Shown here piece after piece: positions 51,988 to 60,516 of a DNA stretch of 63,890 bases (position 1 is its first letter; each line of letters starts with the position of its first letter). The DNA is from Tepidibacillus_B infernus. Its GTDB lineage: Bacteria; Bacillota; Bacilli; Tepidibacillales; Tepidibacillaceae. The position numbers were made by a program, and so were the translations under genes. The stretch is from contig NZ_JBLWFI010000004.1 of assembly GCF_048898065.1 (NCBI RefSeq), forward strand, positions 1 through 63,890, given 5' to 3'. The notes beneath the pieces were generated by a model, which saw nothing but the letters and a program-made list of their open reading frames with translations, searched no databases and was not told the DNA's origin.

Positions 51988-52040
51988 TCGAATATCGTGG
52001 TTGCCATTGAAATGGACGTTTTGAAGGAGGGTTTAGATAA

Positions 52041-52985
52041 ATGATCGAAATCGAAAAGCCTAGAATTGAAGTCGTAGAAATTAATTCAGAATCTACTTAC
52101 GGGAAAATTGTAGTAGAGCCTTTAGAACGAGGATATGGTACAACACTTGGTAATTCTCTAAGACGAATTCTTCTTTCTTCTTTGCCAGGTGCTGCTGTAA
52201 CCTCTATTCAAATCGATGGTGTTCTTCATGAATTTTCTACAATTCCTGGTGTCGTTGAAGATACATCAGAGATTATATTAAACCTTAAGAAGCTTTCCTT
52301 AAAGATTCACTCTGATGAAGAGAAAGTTCTTGAAATTGATGTTGATGGTGGTGGGGATATCACTGCTGCTGATATTCGTGCAGATAGTGATGTTGAGATT
52401 CTAAACCCTGATCTTCATATTGCTACGGTCGATGAAAATTCAAGATTTCATATGAGAATTCATGCGAACCGTGGTCGTGGTTATGTTCCAGCGGACAGGA
52501 ATAAAAGGGAAGATCAACCGATTGGAGTTATTCCAGTCGATTCCATTTATACTCCGATTACAAGGGTTAATTATACAGTAGATAACACTCGTGTAGGTCA
52601 GGTTACAAACTATGATAAGTTAACTTTAGAAGTATGGACTGATGGCAGTATTCATCCAGAAGAGGCTGTTAGTTTAGGAGCAAAGATCTTAACAGAACAT
52701 CTCAATTTATTCGTTGGCTTAACTGAAGAAGCAAAAGAAGCGGAAATTATGGTAGAAAAAGAAGAAGACCAAAAAGAAAAGGTTCTTGAGATGACCATTG
52801 AAGAATTGGATCTTTCAGTTCGTTCCTATAACTGCTTGAAACGTGCTGGTATCAATACCGTGCAGGAATTAACTACGAAAACAGAAGAAGATATGATGAA
52901 GGTCCGTAATCTTGGGCGCAAATCACTGGAAGAAGTTCAACAAAAGTTGCTTGAACTTGGACTTGAACTTAAAAAAGAAGAGTAG
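52041..52985 (+). CDS. rpoA: RNA polymerase alpha subunit
   Basis: This assembly platform and activator-contact subunit has 314 residues. The N-terminal dimerisation domain contains EPLERGYGTTLGNSLRRILLSSLPGAAV. The linker is acidic (EKEEDQKEKVLEM), and the C-terminal domain carries the promoter UP-element-binding helix-hairpin-helix (RSYNCLKRAGINTVQEL and RNLGRKSLEEVQQKL). The ribosome-binding site is GAAGGAGGG. Confidence 0.98.
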   Translation: MIEIEKPRIEVVEINSESTYGKIVVEPLERGYGTTLGNSLRRILLSSLPGAAVTSIQIDGVLHEFSTIPGVVEDTSEIILNLKKLSLKIHSDEEKVLEIDVDGGGDITAADIRADSDVEILNPDLHIATVDENSRFHMRIHANRGRGYVPADRNKREDQPIGVIPVDSIYTPITRVNYTVDNTRVGQVTNYDKLTLEVWTDGSIHPEEAVSLGAKILTEHLNLFVGLTEEAKEAEIMVEKEEDQKEKVLEMTIEELDLSVRSYNCLKRAGINTVQELTTKTEEDMMKVRNLGRKSLEEVQQKLLELGLELKKEE

Positions 52986-53017
52986 AAATTGTGAACTGAA
53001 TAAAGGAGGGACAAGGG

Positions 53018-53383
53018 ATGGCATACGCAAAACTTGGTCGTAATTCAGCAGCACGTAAGGCACTGTTCCGTGATCTCGTGACTGATTTAATTATTAATGA
53101 ACGTATTGAAACCACTGAATCAAAGGCGAAAGAAGTTCGTTCAATTGCTGAAAAATTGATTACTCTTGCAAAACGTGGCGATTTACATGCAAGACGTCAA
53201 GTTGCAGAATATGTTCGAAAAGAAGTAGCTTATCGTGAAAGTGGTCAGGATGCAGTTCAAAAACTATTTAGTGAAATTGCTCCTCGATTTGCTGAACGTC
53301 AAGGGGGATATACACGTATTTTAAAGATTGGGCCTCGCCGCGGGGACGCAGCACCTATGGTATATTTAGAATTAGTAGAATAA
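53018..53383 (+). CDS. rplQ: Ribosomal protein bL17
   Basis: This 121-residue 50S protein near the tunnel exit starts MAYAKLGRNSAARKALFRDL and has the RYTRILKIGPRRGDAAPM-type end (GGYTRILKIGPRRGDAAPMV). It is the last gene of the alpha operon, followed by a terminator. Confidence 0.98.
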   Translation: MAYAKLGRNSAARKALFRDLVTDLIINERIETTESKAKEVRSIAEKLITLAKRGDLHARRQVAEYVRKEVAYRESGQDAVQKLFSEIAPRFAERQGGYTRILKIGPRRGDAAPMVYLELVE

Positions 53384-53401
53384 TGATGAAAGAAAAGGGT
53401 G

Positions 53402-53442
53402 AGGGCAGAATCATTTGATTCTGATTCAATGCCCTTTTTTCT
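53402..53442 (+). terminator. Terminator of the alpha operon
   Basis: AGGGCA (53402-53407) pairs with TGCCCT (53430-53435), enclosing a smaller GAATCA/TGATTC hairpin. Six T residues follow. Confidence 0.8.
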
Positions 53443-53483
53443 TTATGATTTTAGAAAGTTTTTTAACTTTGGAGGCAGAAAAC

Positions 53484-54311
53484 ATGCAACCAATCATCCA
53501 ACTTAGGAATCTTTCCTTTCAGTATAAGAATGCAGAAAGGGTATTAAACAATTTAACTACAAATCTTTTTGAGGGACAGTTTATCACGATATTAGGCCCA
53601 AATGGTTCTGGAAAGTCTACATTAGCTAAATGTCTAAATGGAATATTACATCCTACAGATGGCGTAGTGATCGTAGACCAAATCGACACAAAGAATGAGG
53701 ATTTGATTTGGCATATTAGGCAACATGTTGGAGTTGTCTTTCAAAACCCTGATAATCAAATTGTCGCAAGTACGGTCGAAGAAGATGTTGCTTTTGGATT
53801 AGAAAATCAGGGGATCGAATCAAGTGAAATGGCAAAAAGGGTTGAAGATGCTTTACAGAAGGTGAATCTAGAAGAATATAAACACACAGAACCTCACCAT
53901 CTTTCTGGAGGCCAAAAACAAAAAGTAGCGATTGCTGGCATCATTGCGATGAAACCTAAAGTGATTATCTTTGATGAAGCGACATCCATGCTTGATCCAA
54001 TAGGAAGAGCCGAAGTCCTCAAAGTGGCAAAACAATTAAATGAGGAAGAAGGAATTACCATTCTTCATATTACTCATTTTGTTCAAGAAGCCTTATTGGC
54101 TGATCGGATTCTCATCATGGATCGAGGATATATAATTGCAGATGGATCCCCTAAAGAGATTTTGTCTAAAAAAGATCTTTTGGAAGAAACAGGGTTAGAT
54201 GTACCGATTGCCGTTGATTTAGCTCATAGACTTAAAGAAAAAGGATATTCATTTCATACCGATCTTGTAAGAGAAGAGGAGTTTATTGAGGCATTATGGA
54301 CATTACGTTAA
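53484..54311 (+). CDS. ecfA1: ECF transporter ATPase EcfA1
   Basis: This is one of the paired ATPases of the energy-coupling factor module, which powers vitamin and metal uptake by exchangeable S components. The 275-residue protein has Walker A GPNGSGKST (about 37-45), a Q-loop (VFQNPDNQI), signature LSGGQKQKVAIAG and Walker B VIIFDEATSMLDP. ATG 53484 behind GGAGGCAG is chosen. It overlaps ecfA2 by 16 nt. Confidence 0.96.
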   Translation: MQPIIQLRNLSFQYKNAERVLNNLTTNLFEGQFITILGPNGSGKSTLAKCLNGILHPTDGVVIVDQIDTKNEDLIWHIRQHVGVVFQNPDNQIVASTVEEDVAFGLENQGIESSEMAKRVEDALQKVNLEEYKHTEPHHLSGGQKQKVAIAGIIAMKPKVIIFDEATSMLDPIGRAEVLKVAKQLNEEEGITILHITHFVQEALLADRILIMDRGYIIADGSPKEILSKKDLLEETGLDVPIAVDLAHRLKEKGYSFHTDLVREEEFIEALWTLR

Positions 54312-55162
54312 AAGATGTTTCTGTCACTTATATGAAAAATACTCCTTTTGAGAAAATTGCTTTACAAGAAGTAAATCTAACGATAAAGAGCGGATCGATC
54401 ATTGGTGTTATCGGACATACTGGATCAGGTAAGTCGACACTGATTCAACTGATAAGTGGACTCATCCTTCCCACAAATGGAACAATCAAAGTAGGAGATT
54501 TAGCGTGGTCATCCAAAAGGAAAAATCTATCACCAATTAGGAATAAGATTGGGGTGGTTTTTCAATACCCTGAACATCAATTATTTGAAGAAAACGTTGA
54601 AAAGGATATTTCTTTTGCACTCCGAAATTTTGACTTTCCAGAGGAGCTTATAGCAATACGTGTAAAAGAAGCAATGAAAGAAGTAGGACTAGACTATGAA
54701 CAATTTGCAAAACGTTCCCCTTTTGAACTAAGTGGGGGACAAATGAGAAGAGTTGCAATCGCAGGAGTCATTGCCTTTCAACCTAAAATATTAATCTTAG
54801 ATGAGCCAACTGCAGGTTTAGATCCAAAAGGGCGAAAAGAAATTCTCAACATGATTAAAGAATTACATCAGTCCAGAGAAATAACAACAATCTTGGTTTC
54901 ACATAGTATGGATGATATTGCAAATATGGTTGAACGTCTTATTGTGTTGAATCAAGGAAAGATCATATTAGAGGGAACCCCTAAGGAAATTTTTAAGGAA
55001 GAAGAACGTCTACAGCAAATAGGCCTTGATATTCCTGATATCACGAAATTTATTCAACGATTAAACCAGAAAATAAATCCGCCTATCCCCCTTGATTGTT
55101 TTTCTAGGGAAGAATTAGAAGAATATTTAATCGATTGGCTATTGAAGGGGAAAAAAGTATGA
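54296..55162 (+). CDS. ecfA2: ECF transporter ATPase EcfA2
   Basis: This is the second ATPase of the ECF module. The 288 residues contain Walker A GHTGSGKST, Q-loop VFQYPEHQLF, signature LSGGQMRRVAIAG and Walker B LILDEPTAGLDP. The C-terminal helical extension is typical of EcfA2. It overlaps ecfA1 by 16 nt and ecfT by 4 nt (ATGA), so the heterodimer and its membrane partner are made together. Confidence 0.96.
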   Translation: MDITLKDVSVTYMKNTPFEKIALQEVNLTIKSGSIIGVIGHTGSGKSTLIQLISGLILPTNGTIKVGDLAWSSKRKNLSPIRNKIGVVFQYPEHQLFEENVEKDISFALRNFDFPEELIAIRVKEAMKEVGLDYEQFAKRSPFELSGGQMRRVAIAGVIAFQPKILILDEPTAGLDPKGRKEILNMIKELHQSREITTILVSHSMDDIANMVERLIVLNQGKIILEGTPKEIFKEEERLQQIGLDIPDITKFIQRLNQKINPPIPLDCFSREELEEYLIDWLLKGKKV

Positions 55163-55956
55163 GTCTATCTCAATACATGATTATCGGACAATTCATACCG
55201 AATCACTCATTTTTACATCGACTTGACCCAAGATCAAAGCTTATTTTTACGTTTTTATTTATTATCCTTGTTTTTCTTGCCAAGGATCTAACAAGCTATT
55301 TCGTTCTCATCTTAACTATTTTATCAGGAGTTATTCTTTCACGTATTCCTTTCTCTTATTATTTTAAAGGATTACTCCCTATCTTTTGGATGATTATATT
55401 AACGATTATTCTCCATCTATCCATGACAAAAGGGGGTAACCTTTTATTTCAGTGGTACTGGTTAACCATTTATGAAGAGGGGGTAAAACAAGCGATTTAT
55501 ATTTCGATAAGATTGCTTCTTCTTGTCTTAACTGCGACTATTTTAACCTTAACCACATCTCCGATAGATTTAACTATGGGACTTGAAAGATTGATGTATC
55601 CTTTCACTTTTTTAAAGGTACCTGTACATGAATTGGCTTTAATGATGTCTATATCACTTCGCTTTATTCCAACTTTACTTGATGAAACAGACAAAATTAT
55701 AAAAGCCCAAACAGCCAGAGGCGCAAATTTTGAATCTGGTCCAATTCATAAACGAGTAAGAAATATGGTGGCAATCATCATTCCATTATTTATCAGTGCA
55801 TTTAAACGTGCAGATGAATTAGCAATTGCTATGGAGGCCAGAGGCTATCGAGGTGGAAAAGGTAGAACAAGGTTAAGAGTGTCTGTATTTACATGGAGGG
55901 ATCTTTTACTTATGTTCATTTTCCTTCTCCTATTTATTTTAATGATAACAGTTTGA
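55159..55956 (+). CDS. ecfT: ECF transporter transmembrane subunit EcfT
   Basis: EcfT couples the ATPases to substrate-binding S components. The 265-residue membrane protein has about five to six helices and the two Ala-Arg-Gly coupling motifs, TARGANFESG and EARGYRGG (near residues 185 and 225). ATG 55159 behind AAGGGG overlaps the ecfA2 stop. No S component is encoded in this window, consistent with a shared group II ECF module. Confidence 0.95.
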   Translation: MSLSQYMIIGQFIPNHSFLHRLDPRSKLIFTFLFIILVFLAKDLTSYFVLILTILSGVILSRIPFSYYFKGLLPIFWMIILTIILHLSMTKGGNLLFQWYWLTIYEEGVKQAIYISIRLLLLVLTATILTLTTSPIDLTMGLERLMYPFTFLKVPVHELALMMSISLRFIPTLLDETDKIIKAQTARGANFESGPIHKRVRNMVAIIIPLFISAFKRADELAIAMEARGYRGGKGRTRLRVSVFTWRDLLLMFIFLLLFILMITV

Positions 55957-55967
55957 GGGGTTCTTAG

Positions 55968-56711
55968 ATGGAAGAAATAAAGAATATTAAACTAGAAGTT
56001 AGTTATGATGGGACAGCTTTCCATGGGTTTCAAGTCCAACCAAATCAACGAACGATACAAGGAGAATTAGAAGATGCATTGCAAAGACTGACTAACCAAC
56101 CAGTTAAGATTATTGGATCGGGAAGAACAGATGCAGGAGTACATGCAAAAAAACAAGTTTGTAATTTTAAGATTAACCACTCGATGCCCTTATCTAAATG
56201 GCCTGTTGCACTAAATGCTCTTTTGCCAGAAGATATTGTTGTCAATTCTGCTAGTGAGGTCCCATTAGAATTTCATTCTCGGTTTGACGTAAGACAAAAG
56301 ACATACAGATATTCTATCTATCATCATACATACGTAAACATATTTCGCCGGCATTACACCTGGCATTATCCATACCCACTGGATGTGGAAAAAATGAAAG
56401 CAGTAAGCAAAGTATTTATAGGGGAACATGATTTTACTGCTTTTTCTTCAGCAAAAACCACTGTCGAAAATAAAGTAAGGAAAATTTATGCCGCAGATCT
56501 TTGGAAGAAGGAAAATGAAATCTATTTTCAGATTACAGGTAATGGTTTTTTGTATAATATGGTTCGAATCGTGGTGGGAACATTGGTTGAGGTCGGCAGA
56601 AATAAAATGGATCCAGAAGAAGTAATGGAACTTTTCGAAAAAAAGAATCGATCATTAGCAGGTTTAACAGCGCCAGCAAAGGGACTTACACTTTGGGATG
56701 TCCAATATTAG
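55968..56711 (+). CDS. truA: tRNA pseudouridine(38-40) synthase
   Basis: TruA modifies uridines 38-40 in the tRNA anticodon stem. The 247-residue protein has the catalytic GRTDAGVHA (Asp in the family-invariant position, about 50-58), RKTYRYSIYH-like VRQKTYRYSIY, and FLYNMVRIVVGTLVEVG near the C-terminus. It follows ecfT by 11 nt, as in Bacillus. Confidence 0.97.
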   Translation: MEEIKNIKLEVSYDGTAFHGFQVQPNQRTIQGELEDALQRLTNQPVKIIGSGRTDAGVHAKKQVCNFKINHSMPLSKWPVALNALLPEDIVVNSASEVPLEFHSRFDVRQKTYRYSIYHHTYVNIFRRHYTWHYPYPLDVEKMKAVSKVFIGEHDFTAFSSAKTTVENKVRKIYAADLWKKENEIYFQITGNGFLYNMVRIVVGTLVEVGRNKMDPEEVMELFEKKNRSLAGLTAPAKGLTLWDVQY

Positions 56712-56737
56712 ACAACAGAACCTCGCGTATAAAATCC

Positions 56738-56766
56738 TTGACTCTTATGATTGAGTATAGTATTAT
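56738..56766 (+). promoter_or_regulatory. Sigma-A promoter of rplM-rpsI
   Basis: TTGACT (56738-56743) and TATTAT (56761-56766) are separated by 17 bp, between truA and rplM. Confidence 0.8.
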
Positions 56767-56771
56767 ATTCT

Positions 56772-56812
56772 TTGGTATTTTAAAACCCACTAGCCCCGGG
56801 TCTTAAAATAAA
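56772..56812 (+). promoter_or_regulatory. Ribosomal protein L13 leader
   Basis: The start of the rplM 5' untranslated region forms a hairpin. TTTTAAAACCC (56778-56788) pairs with GGGTCTTAAAA (56798-56808), with CACTAGCCCC in the loop region. The position and the CCCACTAGCC core resemble the L13 leader known from Firmicutes, thought to mediate feedback by L13. Confidence 0.6.
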
Positions 56813-56877
56813 ATCAGAACAACTATGAATTTGTATAATGGATAAAGATGATTTGTAATAGATTAGGAGGGAAAACG

Positions 56878-57315
56878 ATGCGTACCACATACATGGCAAA
56901 ACCTAACGAAGTTGAACGTAAATGGTACATTATCGACGCTGAAGGTAAAACACTTGGTCGCTTAGCTACTGAAGCTGCAACAATCCTTCGCGGTAAACAT
57001 AAACCACAATTTACCCCACACGTAGATACGGGAGACTTTGTAATCATTATTAATGCTGGTAAAGTTGAATTAACCGGTAAGAAGATGCAAAGCAAAAAAT
57101 ACTACCGTCATTCAGGTTATCCAGGTGGTTTAAAAGTAACAGTTGCTGCTGATATGGTTAAGAATAAACCAGAACAAATGATTGAACTTGCGGTAAAAGG
57201 TATGTTACCAAAAGGTTCATTAGGTCGTAAACAAGGTATGAAATTAAAAGTTTATGCAGGATCAGAACATCCACATCAAGCACAACAACCAGAAGTTTGG
57301 GAAATTAGAGGCTAA
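56878..57315 (+). CDS. rplM: Ribosomal protein uL13
   Basis: L13 is an early 50S assembly protein. The 145-residue protein starts MRTTYMAKPNEVERKWYIID and contains GRLATEAATILRGKHKP and the KMQSKKYYRHSGYPGGLK block. ATG 56878 follows TTAGGAGGG; in-frame codons from 56848 lie in the leader. Confidence 0.97.
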   Translation: MRTTYMAKPNEVERKWYIIDAEGKTLGRLATEAATILRGKHKPQFTPHVDTGDFVIIINAGKVELTGKKMQSKKYYRHSGYPGGLKVTVAADMVKNKPEQMIELAVKGMLPKGSLGRKQGMKLKVYAGSEHPHQAQQPEVWEIRG

Positions 57316-57331
57316 TAAGGAGGTTTAGCTT

Positions 57332-57724
57332 GTGGCACAAGTTCAATACTATGGTACAGGTCGTCGTAAGCATTCTGTAGCCCGTGTACGTTTGGTACCT
57401 GGGGACGGTCAAATCATTATCAATAAACGCAATTTAGATGATTATTTTGGCTTAGAAACATTAAAATTAATTGTAAAACAACCATTGGTTGCAACAGATA
57501 CAACCAATGCCTATGATGTTTTAGTAAATGTTCGAGGTGGCGGATTTACTGGTCAAGCGGGAGCGATTCGTCATGGAATCGCTAGGGCATTACTAAAAGT
57601 AGATTCTCAGTATCGCCCTACATTAAAGAAGGCAGGATTCTTAACTCGTGATCCACGTATGAAAGAGCGTAAAAAATACGGTCTCAAAGCTGCTCGTCGT
57701 GCACCACAATTCTCTAAACGTTAA
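57332..57724 (+). CDS. rpsI: Ribosomal protein uS9
   Basis: The C-terminal tail of S9 touches P-site tRNA. The 130-residue protein starts with GTG (MAQVQYYGTGRRKHSVARV), has the GGGFTGQAGAIRHGIARAL block, and ends in the expected KAARRAPQFSKR. The ribosome-binding site is AAGGAGG. Confidence 0.98.
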   Translation: MAQVQYYGTGRRKHSVARVRLVPGDGQIIINKRNLDDYFGLETLKLIVKQPLVATDTTNAYDVLVNVRGGGFTGQAGAIRHGIARALLKVDSQYRPTLKKAGFLTRDPRMKERKKYGLKAARRAPQFSKR

Positions 57725-57738
57725 TTTTTTTCGATTTC

Positions 57739-57773
57739 AAAAGCACTCATTTTTTTGGGTGCTTTTCTTTTTT
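57739..57773 (+). terminator. Intrinsic terminator after rpsI
   Basis: AAAAGCACTC pairs with GGGTGCTTTT (one G-T) across an 8-nt loop and is followed by CTTTTTT. Confidence 0.88.
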
Positions 57774-57803
57774 GTCATAAACCCCTAACTCGTCCCATAC
57801 ATT
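57774..57803 (+). promoter_or_regulatory. Possible sigma-E-type promoter of cwlD
   Basis: GTCATAAA (57774-57781) and CATACATT (57796-57803) are spaced by 14 bp. The -10 matches the sporulation sigma-E consensus CATACAnT, and the -35 is a partial match. cwlD is a mother-cell sporulation gene in Bacillus, so the match is biologically sensible. Confidence 0.5.
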
Positions 57804-57838
57804 ATGAAAGGGAAGAAAGATAGCAAGGGGGAAAATCG

Positions 57839-58552
57839 ATGTTAAAAATGAAAATCGTAAGCTTTATTTTAGCACTTGTTTTGCTAATTACAATCATGTT
57901 GTATGATGTGCCTATAAATGATTCATGGTTTGTATGGTCCCTTCCGTTATCAGGGAAAATCCTTATTTTAGATGCTGGACATGGTGGCCCTGATGGAGGT
58001 GCAGTCAGTAAAGATGGTATCGTTGAAAAGAATATCACCCTGAAAATCACAAAATATCTACAGGATTATTTAAATGAGGCTGGAGCATTAGTGATCATGA
58101 CAAGAGAATCAGATGTTGATTTGGCAGATGAACATACAAGAGGAATCGCTAATCGAAAACTTGAGGATCTACAAAATAGAGTGAGATTAACGAATGATAG
58201 TGATGCAGACTTTTTTATTAGTATCCATTTAAATAGTATACCTTCAGAAAAATGGCATGGGGCACAAACCTTTTATTATCCAATTCGAAGTGAAAATGAA
58301 CAAATGTCTAGGTTAATCCAAGAGCAATTAAGGATCAACCTAAAAAATACAGATCGTGTTGCCCTACCCCGTAACGATATTATGGTATTAAAATATGCGA
58401 ATATTCCTTCCACCATGGTAGAGGTTGGATTCTTATCAAATCCTACAGAAGCAGCTTTATTAAATCAAACAGAATACCAGCAGAAAATCGCTTTCGCTAT
58501 TTATCAGGGAATATTAAGATACTATTCAGGTGATGACGTTCCTGCAGAATAA
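57839..58552 (+). CDS. cwlD: N-acetylmuramoyl-L-alanine amidase CwlD (spore cortex)
   Basis: CwlD, with PdaA, makes the muramic delta-lactam of spore cortex peptidoglycan, needed for germination. The 237-residue protein has an N-terminal signal or anchor helix (about 5-22). The Amidase_3 domain shows zinc ligands in ILDAGHGGPDGGA (His), VEKNITL (Glu) and ISIHLNS (His), and the catalytic Glu in MVEVGFLSN. ATG 57839 follows AAGGGGGA. A sigma-E-like promoter lies upstream. Confidence 0.95.
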   Translation: MLKMKIVSFILALVLLITIMLYDVPINDSWFVWSLPLSGKILILDAGHGGPDGGAVSKDGIVEKNITLKITKYLQDYLNEAGALVIMTRESDVDLADEHTRGIANRKLEDLQNRVRLTNDSDADFFISIHLNSIPSEKWHGAQTFYYPIRSENEQMSRLIQEQLRINLKNTDRVALPRNDIMVLKYANIPSTMVEVGFLSNPTEAALLNQTEYQQKIAFAIYQGILRYYSGDDVPAE

Positions 58553-58636
58553 AAATCACTCACTACGAGGGGAATATTTTATGCTATAATAAAGTTTGTA
58601 CTATGAAAAACTGTAAAAGTAAAGCGGGGTGCCAAC

Positions 58637-59710
58637 ATGATTACAAAGGAACAAATCCTTGAGGCCTTAAAAGGCGTTGAAGATCCAGAGATCCATCGAA
58701 GTGTTGTTGAACTTGATATGGTGCGCAACATCGAAATAAATGAGGATCATGTTCGGTTAGAGATTGTATTAACCATACAAGGATGTCCATTAAAGGCAAC
58801 AATTGGACAAGATGTCGAAAAAGCATTAAAGGCAATCGGTGCAAAAGAAGTGGATTTGACTTTCGGCTCAATGACTGATGAGGAAAGAACTGCTCTAGCA
58901 GAAAAATTACATGGAAATAAGAATACGGTTTCATTAAATCCGCAAAAAGGTTCACCATTATTAGCTCCTGATTCTAAGACGAAATTTATCGCAGTCACGA
59001 GTGGTAAAGGTGGGGTAGGGAAATCAACTGTTTCCGTTAATTTAGCAGTTGCTTTGGCAAGAACCGGAAAGAAAGTTGGATTAATTGATGCTGATATCTA
59101 TGGCTTTAGCGTGCCTGACATGATGGGGATTGAATTTAGACCTACTGTAATTGATAACGTGATTTTGCCAGTAGAACGTTTTGGAGTTAGGGTCATGTCG
59201 ATGGGATTTTTCGTTGAGGACAACACACCTGTTATTTGGCGTGGACCTATGCTTGGTAAAATGTTAAAGAACTTTTTCGAAGAAGTCCATTGGGGAGAGT
59301 TAGATTATCTTGTCTTAGACTTGCCACCAGGTACAGGTGATATGGCATTAGATGTGCATAGTACCATTCCCCAAAGTAAAGAAATTATTGTAACTACACC
59401 TCATGCTACGGCAGCATTTGTAGCAGCTAGAGCAGGCACAATGGCTTTAAAAACAAATCATGAAATTATTGGTGTAGTAGAAAACATGTCTTATTTTGAA
59501 TGTGAATCAGGCAAAAGGGAATATATCTTTGGAAAAGATGGCGGAAGGAAACTTGCCGAAGAATTAAATACCGAATTGATTGCACAAATCCCAATTGGGG
59601 CACCTGACCGTGAAGACGAGGAAGAATTTGCTCCATCTGTCTATCCTCAGGGAAGTGTTACTGGAGAAATCTATCAACAATTGGCTCAAAAAATAATTGA
59701 AAAAGCGTAA
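58637..59710 (+). CDS. salA: Mrp/SalA-family P-loop ATPase
   Basis: This is the Mrp/ApbC-type protein, an Fe-S cluster carrier in other bacteria; in B. subtilis SalA regulates scoC and exoprotease genes. The 357-residue protein has an N-terminal MIP18/DUF59 domain (about 1-85) and a MinD-like ATPase with the deviant Walker A TSGKGGVGKSTVS near residue 120. PPGTGD (switch II) and the NMSYFECESGKREYIFG segment follow. That segment keeps only one Cys, unlike the CxxC of many Mrp proteins, as also occurs in SalA-type sequences. It lies between cwlD and gerD, as in Bacillus. Confidence 0.93.
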   Translation: MITKEQILEALKGVEDPEIHRSVVELDMVRNIEINEDHVRLEIVLTIQGCPLKATIGQDVEKALKAIGAKEVDLTFGSMTDEERTALAEKLHGNKNTVSLNPQKGSPLLAPDSKTKFIAVTSGKGGVGKSTVSVNLAVALARTGKKVGLIDADIYGFSVPDMMGIEFRPTVIDNVILPVERFGVRVMSMGFFVEDNTPVIWRGPMLGKMLKNFFEEVHWGELDYLVLDLPPGTGDMALDVHSTIPQSKEIIVTTPHATAAFVAARAGTMALKTNHEIIGVVENMSYFECESGKREYIFGKDGGRKLAEELNTELIAQIPIGAPDREDEEEFAPSVYPQGSVTGEIYQQLAQKIIEKA

Positions 59711-59728
59711 TATTGTATTCGCTATGTA

Positions 59729-59770
59729 GAGGCCTTCTACCCAAACGTTTAGTTAGAAGGCCTTTTATAT
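59729..59770. terminator. Bidirectional terminator between salA and gerD
   Basis: AGGCCTTCTA (59730-59739) pairs perfectly with TAGAAGGCCT (59754-59763) across a 14-nt loop. TTTTATAT follows on the plus side. It serves the convergent salA (+) and gerD (-). Confidence 0.82.
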
Positions 59771-59779
59771 TTTATTCAC

Positions 59780-60418
59780 TTACTGGGATTGTTCTTCACC
59801 CGTTTTTCCTGTATCTTCTTTTTTCTTACCCTTCTCTTTTTCAGGTTTTAAAGCTTCCTCATTTGCTTTTTCCATCAATTTAAGCAAATCATCTTGGAAC
59901 ATAGGACTTTCTAAAGAATCTTTGATAACAAGCATCATTTGCCGACGATATGCATTTGATTTCATTACATCCATTATCATTTTTTCAAATTCAGGGTCTT
60001 TCATTGTTTCAATAACCATTTTCCGATAATCAGGGTCTTTCATTAAATCCTTTAAAATTTTCTCATTTTCCTTTTTAAGTGTCTTTCCTAATTCAGAGGC
60101 GAATTTGGGATCTTCATACATCTTTTTCAATTTTGCTTTATTCTCAGGGGATAAAACTTCATTTTGGATAATTTTCTGAACATCATCAGTGTTTAAGGTC
60201 ATTTTCTTTTTCGTTTCTTGGTCATTAAGAGCCTCTGCAACAGCTTTTTTGCCATCCTCTGTTTGCAGAATATCCACTACCATTTGTTTTAATTCTTTAT
60301 AATTGGGCATTGAGGAAGACTCAGATTTTCGAAAAGCATTACAACCGCTTAATAAGATTAAAGTTATGAGTAAAAAGGTAAAATAGGTGTAAATTTTATA
60401 ATATCTATGAGTGACCAA
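59780..60418 (-). CDS. gerD: Spore germination lipoprotein GerD
   Basis: GerD clusters the nutrient germinant receptors in the spore inner membrane. The 212-residue protein has a signal peptide with lipobox LLSGC (Cys26 lipidated). A helical, charged coiled-coil-like body follows (repeated PEFEKMI, PDYRKMV segments), with a lysine/glutamate-rich tail ending in TGEEQSQ. The start is TTG 60418 on the minus strand behind AGGAGGGG. Position and orientation between salA and pdaB match Bacillus. Confidence 0.93.
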   Translation of the reverse strand: MVTHRYYKIYTYFTFLLITLILLSGCNAFRKSESSSMPNYKELKQMVVDILQTEDGKKAVAEALNDQETKKKMTLNTDDVQKIIQNEVLSPENKAKLKKMYEDPKFASELGKTLKKENEKILKDLMKDPDYRKMVIETMKDPEFEKMIMDVMKSNAYRRQMMLVIKDSLESPMFQDDLLKLMEKANEEALKPEKEKGKKKEDTGKTGEEQSQ

Positions 60419-60516
60419 AACACACCCCTCCTAATCGTATCCTTACCTATAATATGCCTTAAAAGCTAAAATTTTATGAAAAAAAATATTGTAGAAAGAG
60501 GTTGGTGAAAAAAGAA

